Assembly (NCBI RefSeq): GCF_020194955.2
Contig: NZ_JAFCIY020000039.1
Span: 1 to 64,000, forward strand
DNA length: 64,000 bases
Origin: Desulfuromonas sp. CSMB_57
GTDB taxonomy: Bacteria; Desulfobacterota; Desulfuromonadia; Desulfuromonadales; Syntrophotaleaceae
Reading direction: 5' to 3'
The notes beneath the pieces are model-generated. The model made no database searches and was not told the DNA's origin. It was given only the letters and a program-made list of their open reading frames with translations. Below are positions 29,734 to 38,055 of the stretch, piece after piece (within the stretch, counting starts at the first letter, position 1; each line of letters begins with the position of its first letter). A program made the translations under genes and the position numbers.

Positions 29734-30468
29734 TCAACGCTGCAGGCTGAAACGCACCGGGACCACGCATTCGAAGATTTCCCCGCGCGGGATGCGCGGT
29801 GCCGGCAAGGGTTGGGCCTCGGCCACCATGCGCAGGATCGCGTCGTCCAGCATGCGGTGACCGGTACTGCGAACAATCCGTACCGAGATGGCTCGTCCGG
29901 TGTCGTCCAGTCGCAGTTGCACCAGGGCCTCTCCCTCCAGGCCCAGGCGGCGAGCGGCGATGGGGTAGTTTTTGTGCCGTTCGAGGCGCCCCGAAAGGGT
30001 GGCAAGGTAACTGGCCTGCCAGTCGGGACTGACGGCCCGGGAAGGTGCCTCCTGCGGTCTCGACACCGCCTTCGATTCCGGAAGCGGCGCAGGGTCCACG
30101 ATGGCAGCATCGGCAACCGTCGGCAGCTGTGGTGCGGTCGGGGATTCCATCCTGGTTTCCGTCTTCGGTTCCGGCAGGGGTTCCGGTTTCCGCGCCGGTT
30201 TTTGCTCCGGCCGCGGCTCCGGTTTGGCTGTGGGTGCCGGTTTCTCCCGAGGTTGCGGCCTGGCCTGCGGCGGAGGAGGGGGCGATGGCATTGGCTCTGT
30301 CGACGCCGCCGGCATCAAGGGCTGCGCGTCCTGCAGGCGTACCTTGATGGCCTGCAGAGGCTCCGGCGCGACCAACGGGTCGGAGGTCGACATCCGGAGG
30401 CTCAGCAGCGCCCCATGGAGCAGTATCGCCACCGCCACGGCAACTTGATGGATGGTCAAGGTCTTCAT
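29734..30468 (-). CDS. tonB: energy transducer TonB
   Basis: A 244-residue TonB: N-terminal membrane anchor (about residues 5-24), a long Pro/Lys/Glu-rich periplasmic spacer (residues 60-150) and a C-terminal domain with NYPIAARRLGLEGEALVQLRL. It transmits proton-motive force from ExbBD to the receptor encoded next. ATGA overlap with exbD. Confidence 0.93.
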   Translation of the reverse strand: MKTLTIHQVAVAVAILLHGALLSLRMSTSDPLVAPEPLQAIKVRLQDAQPLMPAASTEPMPSPPPPPQARPQPREKPAPTAKPEPRPEQKPARKPEPLPEPKTETRMESPTAPQLPTVADAAIVDPAPLPESKAVSRPQEAPSRAVSPDWQASYLATLSGRLERHKNYPIAARRLGLEGEALVQLRLDDTGRAISVRIVRSTGHRMLDDAILRMVAEAQPLPAPRIPRGEIFECVVPVRFSLQR

Positions 30469-30869
30469 GGTTTCTGATCGGTGACCACGGAAATATTTTC
30501 AGCGCCGGCCTGCTTCGCCAGATCCATGATTTCAACCACCTGACCAAAAGGTACCCCCCGGTCGGAACGCAGGCTGACATCCCGCTCCCGGGTTCGGGCC
30601 GACAACAGGACGGCCAGCTTTTCCGCAAGTTCTTCGCGAATCACCCTGTCGCCGTTGAGATCGAGGGTGCCGTCGCGCTGGATGCTGAGACTGATTTCGG
30701 GCTCCTGCAGAACCTGGCCGCTGGCCGCTTCCGGCAAGTCCAGGGGCAGCAGGGGGCGGGCGAAGATCGAGGTCAACAGAAAGAAAATCAACAACAGAAA
30801 GACCACGTCGAGCATGGGGGTCAGATCCAGGGATTTGCGTTCCGCAACATGTTCGCCGAAATCGATCAT
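30465..30869 (-). CDS. exbD: biopolymer transport protein ExbD
   Basis: A 134-residue ExbD: cytoplasmic N-terminus, one helix starting LDLTPMLDVVFLLLIFFLL with the conserved Asp, and a periplasmic domain. ATG at 30869 overlaps the exbB stop (ATGA). Confidence 0.93.
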   Translation of the reverse strand: MIDFGEHVAERKSLDLTPMLDVVFLLLIFFLLTSIFARPLLPLDLPEAASGQVLQEPEISLSIQRDGTLDLNGDRVIREELAEKLAVLLSARTRERDVSLRSDRGVPFGQVVEIMDLAKQAGAENISVVTDQKP

Positions 30870-31474
30870 GCCTTGGCTCCCAGGTGCTTGGCTGCTTCCG
30901 TGCCGTAATGCTTCATGAAATAGGCGAAGGAACGCACCCGATCCTCGAAAAAGTGGTGCAGGATCATGGCGGGGATGGCGACGCATAGACCCGCCACGGT
31001 GGTGATGAGGGCTTCCCAGATGCCGCCTGCCAGCAAGGAAGGATCAACCGCGCCGCGGGCCCCGGCGACCTGACGAAAGGCGGCCACCATGCCCAGCACC
31101 GTACCGAGCAGGCCCATCAACGGCGCCATGCGGCCGATAAGGTCCAGAACGTGAAGGTTCTGGTTGAGGCGCTTCAATTCGGCTGCGCCGCGCAGACAGA
31201 TGACCTCTTCCAAAAGATCTCGGCTGTTCCCGTTGTGGCGCAAGCCTTCCGCCAGGACTGCTGCCACCGGGCCGGGAGCCGCGGTAGCCAAGGACAGGGC
31301 CTGGTCGATTTTGCGCTCCTCGATGAGAGTATGGATTTTTTCCGGCGCACCGCCATCGCGAGCGGCGCGCAGGTAATGCCAGCCGCGTTCGATGCCGAAC
31401 ACGACGGTCAGGATGGAGCAGGCTAACAGGGGATACATGAGCGGTCCCCCTTTGATGAAAAATTCCCACAGCAT
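30866..31474 (-). CDS. exbB: biopolymer transport protein ExbB
   Basis: A 202-residue MotA/TolQ/ExbB protein with three membrane helices (about residues 12-30, 110-135, 150-175) and the family block LIGRMAPLMGLLGTVLGMV. First gene of the operon exbB-exbD-tonB-receptor-PepSY. ATG at 31474 is preceded by GGAGAG; a longer open frame upstream lacks a site. Confidence 0.93.
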   Translation of the reverse strand: MLWEFFIKGGPLMYPLLACSILTVVFGIERGWHYLRAARDGGAPEKIHTLIEERKIDQALSLATAAPGPVAAVLAEGLRHNGNSRDLLEEVICLRGAAELKRLNQNLHVLDLIGRMAPLMGLLGTVLGMVAAFRQVAGARGAVDPSLLAGGIWEALITTVAGLCVAIPAMILHHFFEDRVRSFAYFMKHYGTEAAKHLGAKA

Positions 31475-31565
31475 GGATGACTCTCCTTTTTCCGAGGCGG
31501 GCGGTACGGAAACGGGCCCGCCGAGCAACGCAGTTTCGAGGCGGCGAGTAAAAAAGTTGATTGAT

Positions 31566-31594
31566 TTGATACAGAAATTAAAAATCAAAGTCAA
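31566..31594 (-). promoter_or_regulatory. promoter of the exbB operon with overlapping inverted repeat
   Basis: On the minus strand TTGACT (31594-31589), a 17-bp spacer and TATCAA (31571-31566). The spacer region is framed by TTTGAT (31565-31570) and ATCAAA (31584-31589), an inverted repeat that could bind an iron regulator; it is not a good match to the Fur consensus. Confidence 0.55.
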
Positions 31595-31665
31595 CAAGAT
31601 CTTTTTTCATCCGCGGCGGGTGTGTCCGGGCGAGGTCCGGTACTGGGCTGACGAAACGATGCTCC

Positions 31666-31700
31666 CCAAAAAAAGGGGGCCGCAACAATGCGTTGCGGCC
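31666..31700 (-). terminator. intrinsic terminator
   Basis: An 11-bp stem (GGGGCCGCAAC at 31674-31684 with its complement at 31690-31700). On the minus strand it is followed by CTTTTTTT. It ends the transcript of the 125-residue protein gene. Confidence 0.85.
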
Positions 31701-31728
31701 CCGCTTTTCGACTGTCCCTTTGCCCTGC

Positions 31729-32106
31729 TCAGTGCCAGCGCACAAAGGGTTCCATGTTGTATTTTTCCTTTTTGGCTTCCTCCTCCTGCCCTTTGGGCCA
31801 CCAGTGGAACACCTGCAACCCCTCTGCGTCGATGGGGTTTGCGGACATGGTGCTCTGGTCTTCCAGGTCCATGGATTCATACCGCATCAGCACCGGTCTT
31901 TCAGGGAAATTGCGGATTTCGATGATGTCGTCGAGATAGATTTCATCCACATCATCAAAGGCATGAGTACCATCATGGAGCGCCATGATTTTGTCGCGCA
32001 TCATCCGCACCGCTTCTTCGGTATTGCCGGCGGAAAGCAGCATGGTGAAGTAGCCGTGCTTTTTGTGTTGGTCCTCATCGAAGCTGAAATGTGCCATGTA
32101 TCTCAT
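31729..32106 (-). CDS. hypothetical protein downstream of encapsulin
   Basis: A 125-residue soluble protein I do not recognise, acidic overall, with FSFDEDQHKKHGYFTMLL near the start and an aromatic HWWPKGQEEEAKK stretch near the end. ATG at 32106 has AAGGAGG 7 bp upstream. It lies 212 bp after the encapsulin gene and may have its own promoter or be the tail of that transcript. No encapsulin targeting peptide is seen. Confidence 0.65.
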   Translation of the reverse strand: MRYMAHFSFDEDQHKKHGYFTMLLSAGNTEEAVRMMRDKIMALHDGTHAFDDVDEIYLDDIIEIRNFPERPVLMRYESMDLEDQSTMSANPIDAEGLQVFHWWPKGQEEEAKKEKYNMEPFVRWH

Positions 32107-32318
32107 GTCGCCACCTCCTTGCAGGGAGTGGCGGATTCTCTGGCCCATCAACTTCAGCGGCTAAGGAAAATCCGCCAGGCTCCGGCTCGGTTGTGCAAAA
32201 GGCGCCATGGCTCGCTGGTGCCCGCCATCGCCCTTTTACTTGATTATTTTACTACAGAAGTGGGCAAGAAGAAAAGGCCGGGGCCGGTCGTCGTGCCGGC
32301 CCCTGCGCAGGCGGGCAA

Positions 32319-33155
32319 TTACTCGATGGTGCAGATGGCGTCGACGCGCCGGATGAGCAGGGAGATGGTTTCGAAGACCCGGAAAATGTGGTTCATGTTT
32401 TCGGCGGCGGTGTAGCCGGTAACCAGGTCCTGGCCGATGGCCAGGTTCAGGTTCTGAATGCCGCTGGCGATGACCACCGCCTTGTTGCCCTGGATGGCAC
32501 TGCAGGGATAGACATTGCCACGCAAGAGGGCCTTGACCTGATCCAGTTCCAACATGCCGGTGCTTCCGTACACTCGCACCATCTGCCCGTAAAGGAAGGG
32601 GCTCAGGGCCATGGAATAGGGGCCGCAGTGGCCCGCCGAGTTGAGGGCATTGACGGCTTTGACGGTATCGGCCAAGGGGCCGCCGCCCTGGGTCCAGTCG
32701 CCCTTTTTGATCTTGGTCCGGCCTTCCGCCGTCAGCAGACCCTTGTAGCCGAGGTCGGCGTTGCCGTTGAAAATCAGGTCGTCTTCCTGGCCCACGACAT
32801 CGGCGGCGGCCACGGCGGCGACGCTGACATCAAGAGGAATACCGAGATGCCGATCGGCTTCGACATCCCGCCAGAAAATTTTGAAGTCCTTGAAGATCAT
32901 GGGAAGGTTGATGGTCTCGCGGCGTTCCGCGGCGACGATGGAATCGACCCGATCGCCGATCATGTCGATGGCCGCCGGCTTGCTGCCGCCGAAAACAGCA
33001 TAAGGCAGCGCGTAAACGCCGGGCCCGAGAGGGCCGAGAACTTCGATCATTTTACGCCCGACGAGCATGTTGCGGGCCGTGGAGAACACCGCTTCATCGA
33101 TACGATGCCATTCTTCGCCGGTCAGCGGGGAAGAGCTTCTGTCCAGAATGTCCAT
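32319..33155 (-). CDS. family 1 encapsulin shell protein
   Basis: A 278-residue HK97-fold encapsulin (linocin M18 family). The N-terminal block MDILDRSSSPLTGEEWHRID is typical, as are the LPYAVFGG region, the GYKGLLTAEG loop and the AENMNHIFRVFETISLLI end. It self-assembles into a protein nanocompartment around cargo carrying a C-terminal tag. ATG at 33155 is chosen over GTG at 33161 because AAGGAG is 5 bp upstream. The cargo gene ends 30 bp before. Confidence 0.95.
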   Translation of the reverse strand: MDILDRSSSPLTGEEWHRIDEAVFSTARNMLVGRKMIEVLGPLGPGVYALPYAVFGGSKPAAIDMIGDRVDSIVAAERRETINLPMIFKDFKIFWRDVEADRHLGIPLDVSVAAVAAADVVGQEDDLIFNGNADLGYKGLLTAEGRTKIKKGDWTQGGGPLADTVKAVNALNSAGHCGPYSMALSPFLYGQMVRVYGSTGMLELDQVKALLRGNVYPCSAIQGNKAVVIASGIQNLNLAIGQDLVTGYTAAENMNHIFRVFETISLLIRRVDAICTIE

Positions 33156-33185
33156 GATCACTCCTTGAGGAAATGGGGCAGGGGT

Positions 33186-33620
33186 TTATTCTTTGCCGTA
33201 AAGGTTGCCGAGAGCGCTGGGCGGCAATCCGGCCGCCGGAACATCGTCTTCGGTTGCCGGTGCCGCCTCGGCGGGGGCTTCCGCCGCTGCGGGAATGGGG
33301 TTGCCCTCGGTCCTGGCAGCACCCAGGGTTTCCATAAGCTCAATAACTTCCTCTTCGCCCTTGGCGTATAGGCCGGCTTCGCCGGGAGCCAGTTCCTTGA
33401 GCAGTTTGAGGAATTCACCCGCGTGGACGATTTCCTCATCGGCGATGTCCCTGAGGACCGCCTGGGCGAGTTGGTTGTCCGTGGACTCGGCCAGTTGCAT
33501 GTACAATTGGACGGCCTCGTACTCGGCGGCAACCATGTAGCGGATGGCGCGGATCAACTCGTCATGGGTGACTTTGCGATCGGCGGCCAGGCCGGCAAAG
33601 GGATTTGCGAACTCAGGCAT
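33186..33620 (-). CDS. ferritin-like encapsulin cargo protein (EncFtn/rubrerythrin type)
   Basis: A 144-residue protein. Residues 15-100 form a ferritin-like helical hairpin with Glu33 (AEYEAV) and the ExxH motif EIVH (Glu63, His66), one half of a diiron ferroxidase site completed on dimerisation. An Ala/Pro/Glu-rich linker (105-130) leads to a hydrophobic C-terminal tag, LPPSALGNLYGKE, of the kind that docks cargo inside encapsulins. Start follows GAAAGGAGGAAACAAGC. First gene of the pair; iron oxidation and storage inside the shell is the likely role. Confidence 0.9.
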   Translation of the reverse strand: MPEFANPFAGLAADRKVTHDELIRAIRYMVAAEYEAVQLYMQLAESTDNQLAQAVLRDIADEEIVHAGEFLKLLKELAPGEAGLYAKGEEEVIELMETLGAARTEGNPIPAAAEAPAEAAPATEDDVPAAGLPPSALGNLYGKE

Positions 33621-33973
33621 GCTTGTTTCCTCCTTTCAGGGTGGGGTCTGCCATGGGTAACGGTGGGGTTCCCATACCAAGGGAGTACGTTTAAAAAGAC
33701 GGCACGAAAAGAATTGTTATAGAATTGATGCTATCAGAAAAATAGGGTGCGGCAAGGTACAGTAGATGCAATGCTTATCCTGGACGGCTGGTTTTGTGGA
33801 CCGGTTTGGCCGGGGAGAGGAGCTGGGCTGGTTGCGGAACAGGGAGACGGCGACTTCCCGGATGCTGTTAATTTTAATTGTTTGACGGAAACTGGGGCCG
33901 CATGTATTTTGGCCAAGTAATCTTTAATTATTTTTTTATTTTTTAAAACAGGAGCAAAACATTTGACACAAGG
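33621..33973. other. divergent intergenic region, encapsulin operon and GGDEF gene
   Basis: 353 bp without a supported gene. A+T-rich tracts around 33870-33960 are likely promoter DNA for the plus-strand gene. No clear operator was found. Confidence 0.35.
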
Positions 33974-35308
33974 ATGGCCATGCCTTTGATTCGTTTGACC
34001 GTCACCCGAAAGATAGCCGCCGGTTTCCTGCTGGTGGTGGCATTCTGCTTGGCGGCGATCATTTTCGCCCTCATGGCCTTGGACAACCTGCGGGTTCGAT
34101 CCGAGGAATTGGTGCGCCGGGATTTCAGGGCTTTGGTTCTGACGCGCGAACTATCCAGCAGTCTGGCTGATTTGGAACGGCTGGAAAAGCAGGTTCTGAT
34201 CCTGCGGGACCCCTCCATGTTTCCCCTGATCGACCGTCGCGATGAAGACAACAACCTGCTGCACCGGCAACTCGCCGAGCTTCTGCCGGATGGACGGCTG
34301 GCAGAGGTGGAAAGACTGTTCTCTACGGTGGCGACGGCTCGTATCCAAAACCGGGCTTTGCTGGAAGAGCTGAACTGGGAGGAAGCGGATCGACATTCAC
34401 AGCGGGTCATGACCCCTCTGAACGACCAACTTTTCTCTGCTCTACAGCGCTTCCGGTCGGCGCAGGAAGCTTTTTTGGATCAGACCATGCAGACCTTCAA
34501 CAGCGCCAGCGTCAGGGCTTATCGCCTTACCTTGACCCTGGCCTTTGCCGGCATCGGACTGGCGGCCCTGGTGGCAGGGGGGATCATTCTCAAGATTCAC
34601 CGGGCCATGGCGCGCTTGACCCAAGCCACCCGAGCCATGGCCGAAGGTCGTTTCGAACATCCTGTCGGTTTGGAGGGGCAGGACGAGTTCGGCATGCTGG
34701 CGCGCAGTTTTTCGGAAATGGGAATGAAACTGCGGGAATTGCAGAGTCTGAATCTGGATGCCAACCCTCTGACCCGCCTGCCCGGCAACCTGGTCATCGA
34801 ACGGGAACTGGAACAGCGCATTGCCGGCGACCAGCCCTTCGCCCACATCTATATAGATTTGGACTATTTTAAAGCCTATAATGACCGCTACGGGTATCAG
34901 GCCGGCAGCGACGTGATCTCCAAGGTCGGCACCATGATCCAGCAGGTCACCGAACGCCTTGGCAACCCGGCGGATCTGATCGGGCATGTGGGCGGCGATG
35001 ATTACGTGATTCTCAGTACGCCCGATCGTGCCGAAGCTCTCTGCGAGGCTGTTATTCGGGAGTTCGACGCCATGGTGCCCGACTTCTATTCAGAGCAGGA
35101 TCGCAAGGCCGGCTGTTTCGAAGGTCAGGATCGCTACGGGGTGGTGCGCCGGTTCCCTCTGCTGTCCATGTCCATCGCCGTCGTCGGTACCCAGAACCTG
35201 CGGAATCCCTCGGCCGAGGCCATCGGCCGCGAGTGTGCGAAGATGAAGGAACATCTCAAACTACTTCCCGGCAGCAACTATCTGCTGGATCGTCGCGAGA
35301 GGCGCTGA
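33974..35308 (+). CDS. HAMP-GGDEF membrane signalling protein with Hypr-like active site
   Basis: A 444-residue inner-membrane protein: helices at about 12-34 and 187-208 enclose a helical periplasmic sensor, then a HAMP segment (210-260) and a GGDEF domain (262-430) with NPLTRLPGN. The signature is GGDDY (340-344). In IDLDYFKAYNDRYGYQAGS the Asp that reads guanine in PleD (D344, in GHxxGD) is Ser312 here. The same Asp-to-Ser change marks Hypr GGDEF enzymes of Geobacter that make 3',3'-cGAMP. Product and activity are inference. ATG at 33980 is an alternative start. A lipoprotein gene follows at once. Confidence 0.85.
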   Translation: MAMPLIRLTVTRKIAAGFLLVVAFCLAAIIFALMALDNLRVRSEELVRRDFRALVLTRELSSSLADLERLEKQVLILRDPSMFPLIDRRDEDNNLLHRQLAELLPDGRLAEVERLFSTVATARIQNRALLEELNWEEADRHSQRVMTPLNDQLFSALQRFRSAQEAFLDQTMQTFNSASVRAYRLTLTLAFAGIGLAALVAGGIILKIHRAMARLTQATRAMAEGRFEHPVGLEGQDEFGMLARSFSEMGMKLRELQSLNLDANPLTRLPGNLVIERELEQRIAGDQPFAHIYIDLDYFKAYNDRYGYQAGSDVISKVGTMIQQVTERLGNPADLIGHVGGDDYVILSTPDRAEALCEAVIREFDAMVPDFYSEQDRKAGCFEGQDRYGVVRRFPLLSMSIAVVGTQNLRNPSAEAIGRECAKMKEHLKLLPGSNYLLDRRERR

Positions 35309-35310
35309 GC

Positions 35311-35694
35311 ATGCGCAAGGTTTTTTACGGCAGCCTGTTGATTCTGCTCTGTGCCTGCAAGTCCGGTTCGATCCCCATGCCGGCGCCCCCGCCGGACCAA
35401 GTGCTTTTCTACCAGGGGCTGGATGAACTCGGTGGCCGCAAGAATGGTCTGCCGCCGGCTTTAGATGCCTTGCAGAAGGAGTATCCGGACAGTCCGTATG
35501 CCCTCCATGTTCGATCTATCGGCCAACTTCTGGAACGGATGCAGAGCCAGCAGCAGGTCATCAATCAGTTGACGCGCGAGCGCAACGCCTGGCGGGACGA
35601 AAAGAAGGATCTGCAACAGACCATCGACGCCTTGGAAAACGATCGCCGTAGATTGCGCCAGTTGTTGATCGACCTGGAAAAGCGCCGGCAGTAG
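35311..35694 (+). CDS. coiled-coil lipoprotein of unknown function
   Basis: A 127-residue protein with an N-terminal lipoprotein signal (LLILLCACKSG; Cys16 or Cys18) and a predicted coiled coil at about 75-127 (repeated Gln, Glu, Arg, Leu). It starts 2 bp after the GGDEF gene stop, so the two are co-translated. It may be a periplasmic partner of the sensor region. No family recognised. Confidence 0.75.
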   Translation: MRKVFYGSLLILLCACKSGSIPMPAPPPDQVLFYQGLDELGGRKNGLPPALDALQKEYPDSPYALHVRSIGQLLERMQSQQQVINQLTRERNAWRDEKKDLQQTIDALENDRRRLRQLLIDLEKRRQ

Positions 35695-35730
35695 GTACCG
35701 ATGGTCGGCGGGCAATCCGCATGAAATAGT

Positions 35731-35762
35731 CAGGGCCGGGACTCTCAGGAGTCCCGGCCCTG
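35731..35762 (+). terminator. hairpin terminator after the GGDEF operon
   Basis: 13-bp GC-rich stem (CAGGGCCGGGACT, 35731-35743, with 35750-35762) and a 6-base loop, followed by a weak T-run (ATGTGTTT). Confidence 0.65.
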
Positions 35763-35861
35763 ATGTGTTTCCAGGCCAATCCAAAATCCCATCCCTGGCT
35801 CAAGCCTGCCAAGGATGCCATTGAGGGTGGCGTACATGGCAAATTCCTGCCAGCGCTTGAT

Positions 35862-36767
35862 TTAGCCGAGGCGTGCCTGCAGGGGCCGCGCCACCAGCCA
35901 AGCCAAAGTGAAGGTCAGCAACACCCCACACAACCCCGCCAGGCCGGTAGCCAGGGCCTCGTGACCGATGGCGGCCAACTGGTAGTCCGTCAGGGGCGAC
36001 CAGAAACCGCTCTCTTCCACCGGCATGAAGTTCAGATTTTCCGCGATCCTTTCCAGACCGTCCGGCAGGCTGCTGGCCAGGGGGCTCAGCAGCAGCCCGA
36101 TGCCGCAGGCCGCGGCGAAGGGCCGGGCCATCTGGCGGAAGCCCGACAGGTCGCGCTGTACGGGCCGGGCCAGCAAGGCCAGCGCGGCTGCCGTAATCAG
36201 CCCCTCGCCGAGGCCGATGAGAGCATGCACGCGGAGCATGGCACCGGCCACGGTGGCAAACGGCACGGCGCCGGCAAGGGCCAGTTGCAAACTGACGGCC
36301 AGGGCGGCGAGCAGCACCGACAACCAGCCGGCGGCGCCGAAAGCCAGGCCGGTGCGCCAGGAAGACCGCAACGCCTCGCTGTTCCACAGCCGCTGCAGGA
36401 GGGCGACGGCGGCCACACCGATGAGGGCCATGTTGAGGATGTTGGCGCCCAGCACCATAAGGCCGCCGTCGCCGAACACCAGAGCCTGAACCGCCACCAC
36501 CAGGGTCATGGCCAGCACCGCGAAGGGCGTACCGAGCAGGGCCGTTGCCAGCGCGGCGCCCAGCAAATGCCCCGAGGTGCCGCCGGCGATGGGGAAGTTC
36601 ATCATCTGGGCGGCGAAAATTAGGGCCGTTATGGCGGCAAAGCGGCCGACGCCCGGTTTGTTATGGCTGCGGGCTGCCGCCACCAGGGCCGCTCCCACGC
36701 CCGCCAGGGCGAGGGCTGCCGTGGCCGGGCAAATGGCGCCCTGCAGCATGTGATCGGGGATGTGCAT
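35862..36767 (-). CDS. NikM/CbiM-type ECF metal permease with fused PDGLE domain
   Basis: A 301-residue membrane protein that begins MHIPDHML, the N-terminal metal-binding His signature of CbiM/NikM substrate-binding subunits of nickel/cobalt ECF transporters. About seven hydrophobic segments follow; the C-terminal third carries PDGLERIAENL, the small NikN/CbiN-like part fused on. No CbiQ or CbiO gene follows, so the energising module must be elsewhere. It lies 58 bp after the CODH operon on the same strand, which points to nickel for CooS. Confidence 0.85.
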   Translation of the reverse strand: MHIPDHMLQGAICPATAALALAGVGAALVAAARSHNKPGVGRFAAITALIFAAQMMNFPIAGGTSGHLLGAALATALLGTPFAVLAMTLVVAVQALVFGDGGLMVLGANILNMALIGVAAVALLQRLWNSEALRSSWRTGLAFGAAGWLSVLLAALAVSLQLALAGAVPFATVAGAMLRVHALIGLGEGLITAAALALLARPVQRDLSGFRQMARPFAAACGIGLLLSPLASSLPDGLERIAENLNFMPVEESGFWSPLTDYQLAAIGHEALATGLAGLCGVLLTFTLAWLVARPLQARLG

Positions 36768-36825
36768 GTGGTCCTCCTTCGGATTCGGGGTTTCGGTGCC
36801 CTGTCGGCAGTCGCAATGATTATCG

Positions 36826-38055
36826 TCAGGCGCCGGCCGGAGCCAGGTTCATCATGGAACGATAATAGCTCTCGCCGCGGGAGTCGGCAAGCACGCTGCC
36901 GATGGCACCCGCGACCGGTTCCCGCGTCAGGTACAGGTTGTAGATGTATCCGGCCAGGCGGGTATCGCCGATGAGGATGTAGCCGTTGATGCGTCCTTCC
37001 TGCAGATAAACGCGCCGGAACAGGCGCTGGTTGCGGAAGGTCACGGCTTCGCCTTCGAACCGGCCGGCGGAAACGATGGGAAAATCCAGGTGCTTGCGCA
37101 GCACGTTGGCGTTCAGGGAGCCGGCGTAGCGCGTCTGGCCGCCGAGCACGTAGGCCGCCGCCACCCGGGCCTGGGCGATGGCGTTGGGAGCGGTGGCATA
37201 GAGACCGGCCGGGCCGTCCAGGGCATGCCGGGTCACGGCCACGTCGCCGGCGGCCAGGATCCGTGCTTCGGCCAGCAGATCGTTGCCGACGGCGATCCCT
37301 TGTTCGGCTCCGGTCAGGGGGGCCGAGTTGGGCACGAAGCCGGTGGCGACGATCACCAGGGCGGCGTCGATGTCCCGGCCGTTGCGCAGCCGGACCCCGC
37401 AGGCCTGGCCGTTGCGGGCCGTCACCGTGGCCACCTCCGAAGACAGATACAGGTCGATACCGCTGCGCTGTGCCAGTTGCTCCGTGGCAAAGCGTCCGCC
37501 GTCGACATCCGTCATGCGCTCCAGCAGCCGCTCATGGCAATGCACCAGGCTGACCTGCAGGCCCCGATGACGCAAGGCCAGGGCGGCGTCCAGACCGATG
37601 AATCCGCCCCCGATCACCACGGCCCGTTGCACCCCCTGGGTGCGGATATGGCCGTCGATGGCCTGCATGTCGGAGAGGGTCTTGAAACCGAACACGCCGG
37701 CGGTGTCCAGCCAGTCGCGGCAGGGAAACCGGCTGCGGCTGCCGGGAGCGAAGAACAGCCGATCGTAGGGTTCCACGCGGCCCTGTGCGGTGCGCAGCCG
37801 GGTTTGCTGCCGGTCGATTTCCACCACCGGGTCGCCGAGGCGGGCCGTGACCCGGTAGCGCCGGTAAAAATCGCGGCCCTTCCAGAACACGTTGTCCGCC
37901 GGCTCGCCGGCCAGCAGATAGGGGATGACACAGGGCGAATAGGGGGCATGGGTTTCCGCGCTGCACATGACGATATCGCCGTCAAACCCGCCCAGGCGCA
38001 GTTGCTGGACGAATTCGGCCGCGGCCATGCCGGTGCCGACGGTGACCACTTTCAT
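36826..38055 (-). CDS. CODH-associated FAD NAD(P)H oxidoreductase (FNOR)
   Basis: A 409-residue flavoprotein of the rubredoxin reductase/NADH oxidase class. FAD-binding GTGMAAAEF at the start, a second dinucleotide fold VVIGGGFIGLDAALAL (about 145-160) and the late LAAGDVAV FAD motif. Start overlaps the cooF stop (ATGA). In many anaerobes CooS, CooF and such an FNOR form a module that passes electrons from CO through CooF to NAD(P)+. A paralog lies at 45706. Confidence 0.88.
   Translation of the reverse strand: MKVVTVGTGMAAAEFVQQLRLGGFDGDIVMCSAETHAPYSPCVIPYLLAGEPADNVFWKGRDFYRRYRVTARLGDPVVEIDRQQTRLRTAQGRVEPYDRLFFAPGSRSRFPCRDWLDTAGVFGFKTLSDMQAIDGHIRTQGVQRAVVIGGGFIGLDAALALRHRGLQVSLVHCHERLLERMTDVDGGRFATEQLAQRSGIDLYLSSEVATVTARNGQACGVRLRNGRDIDAALVIVATGFVPNSAPLTGAEQGIAVGNDLLAEARILAAGDVAVTRHALDGPAGLYATAPNAIAQARVAAAYVLGGQTRYAGSLNANVLRKHLDFPIVSAGRFEGEAVTFRNQRLFRRVYLQEGRINGYILIGDTRLAGYIYNLYLTREPVAGAIGSVLADSRGESYYRSMMNLAPAGA

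Noticed and set aside
29564-30628. N-terminal extension of the TonB receptor through the tonB region
   Set aside because: The frame is open but overlaps tonB and exbD; signal peptide and GAGGAG site place the start at 29563.
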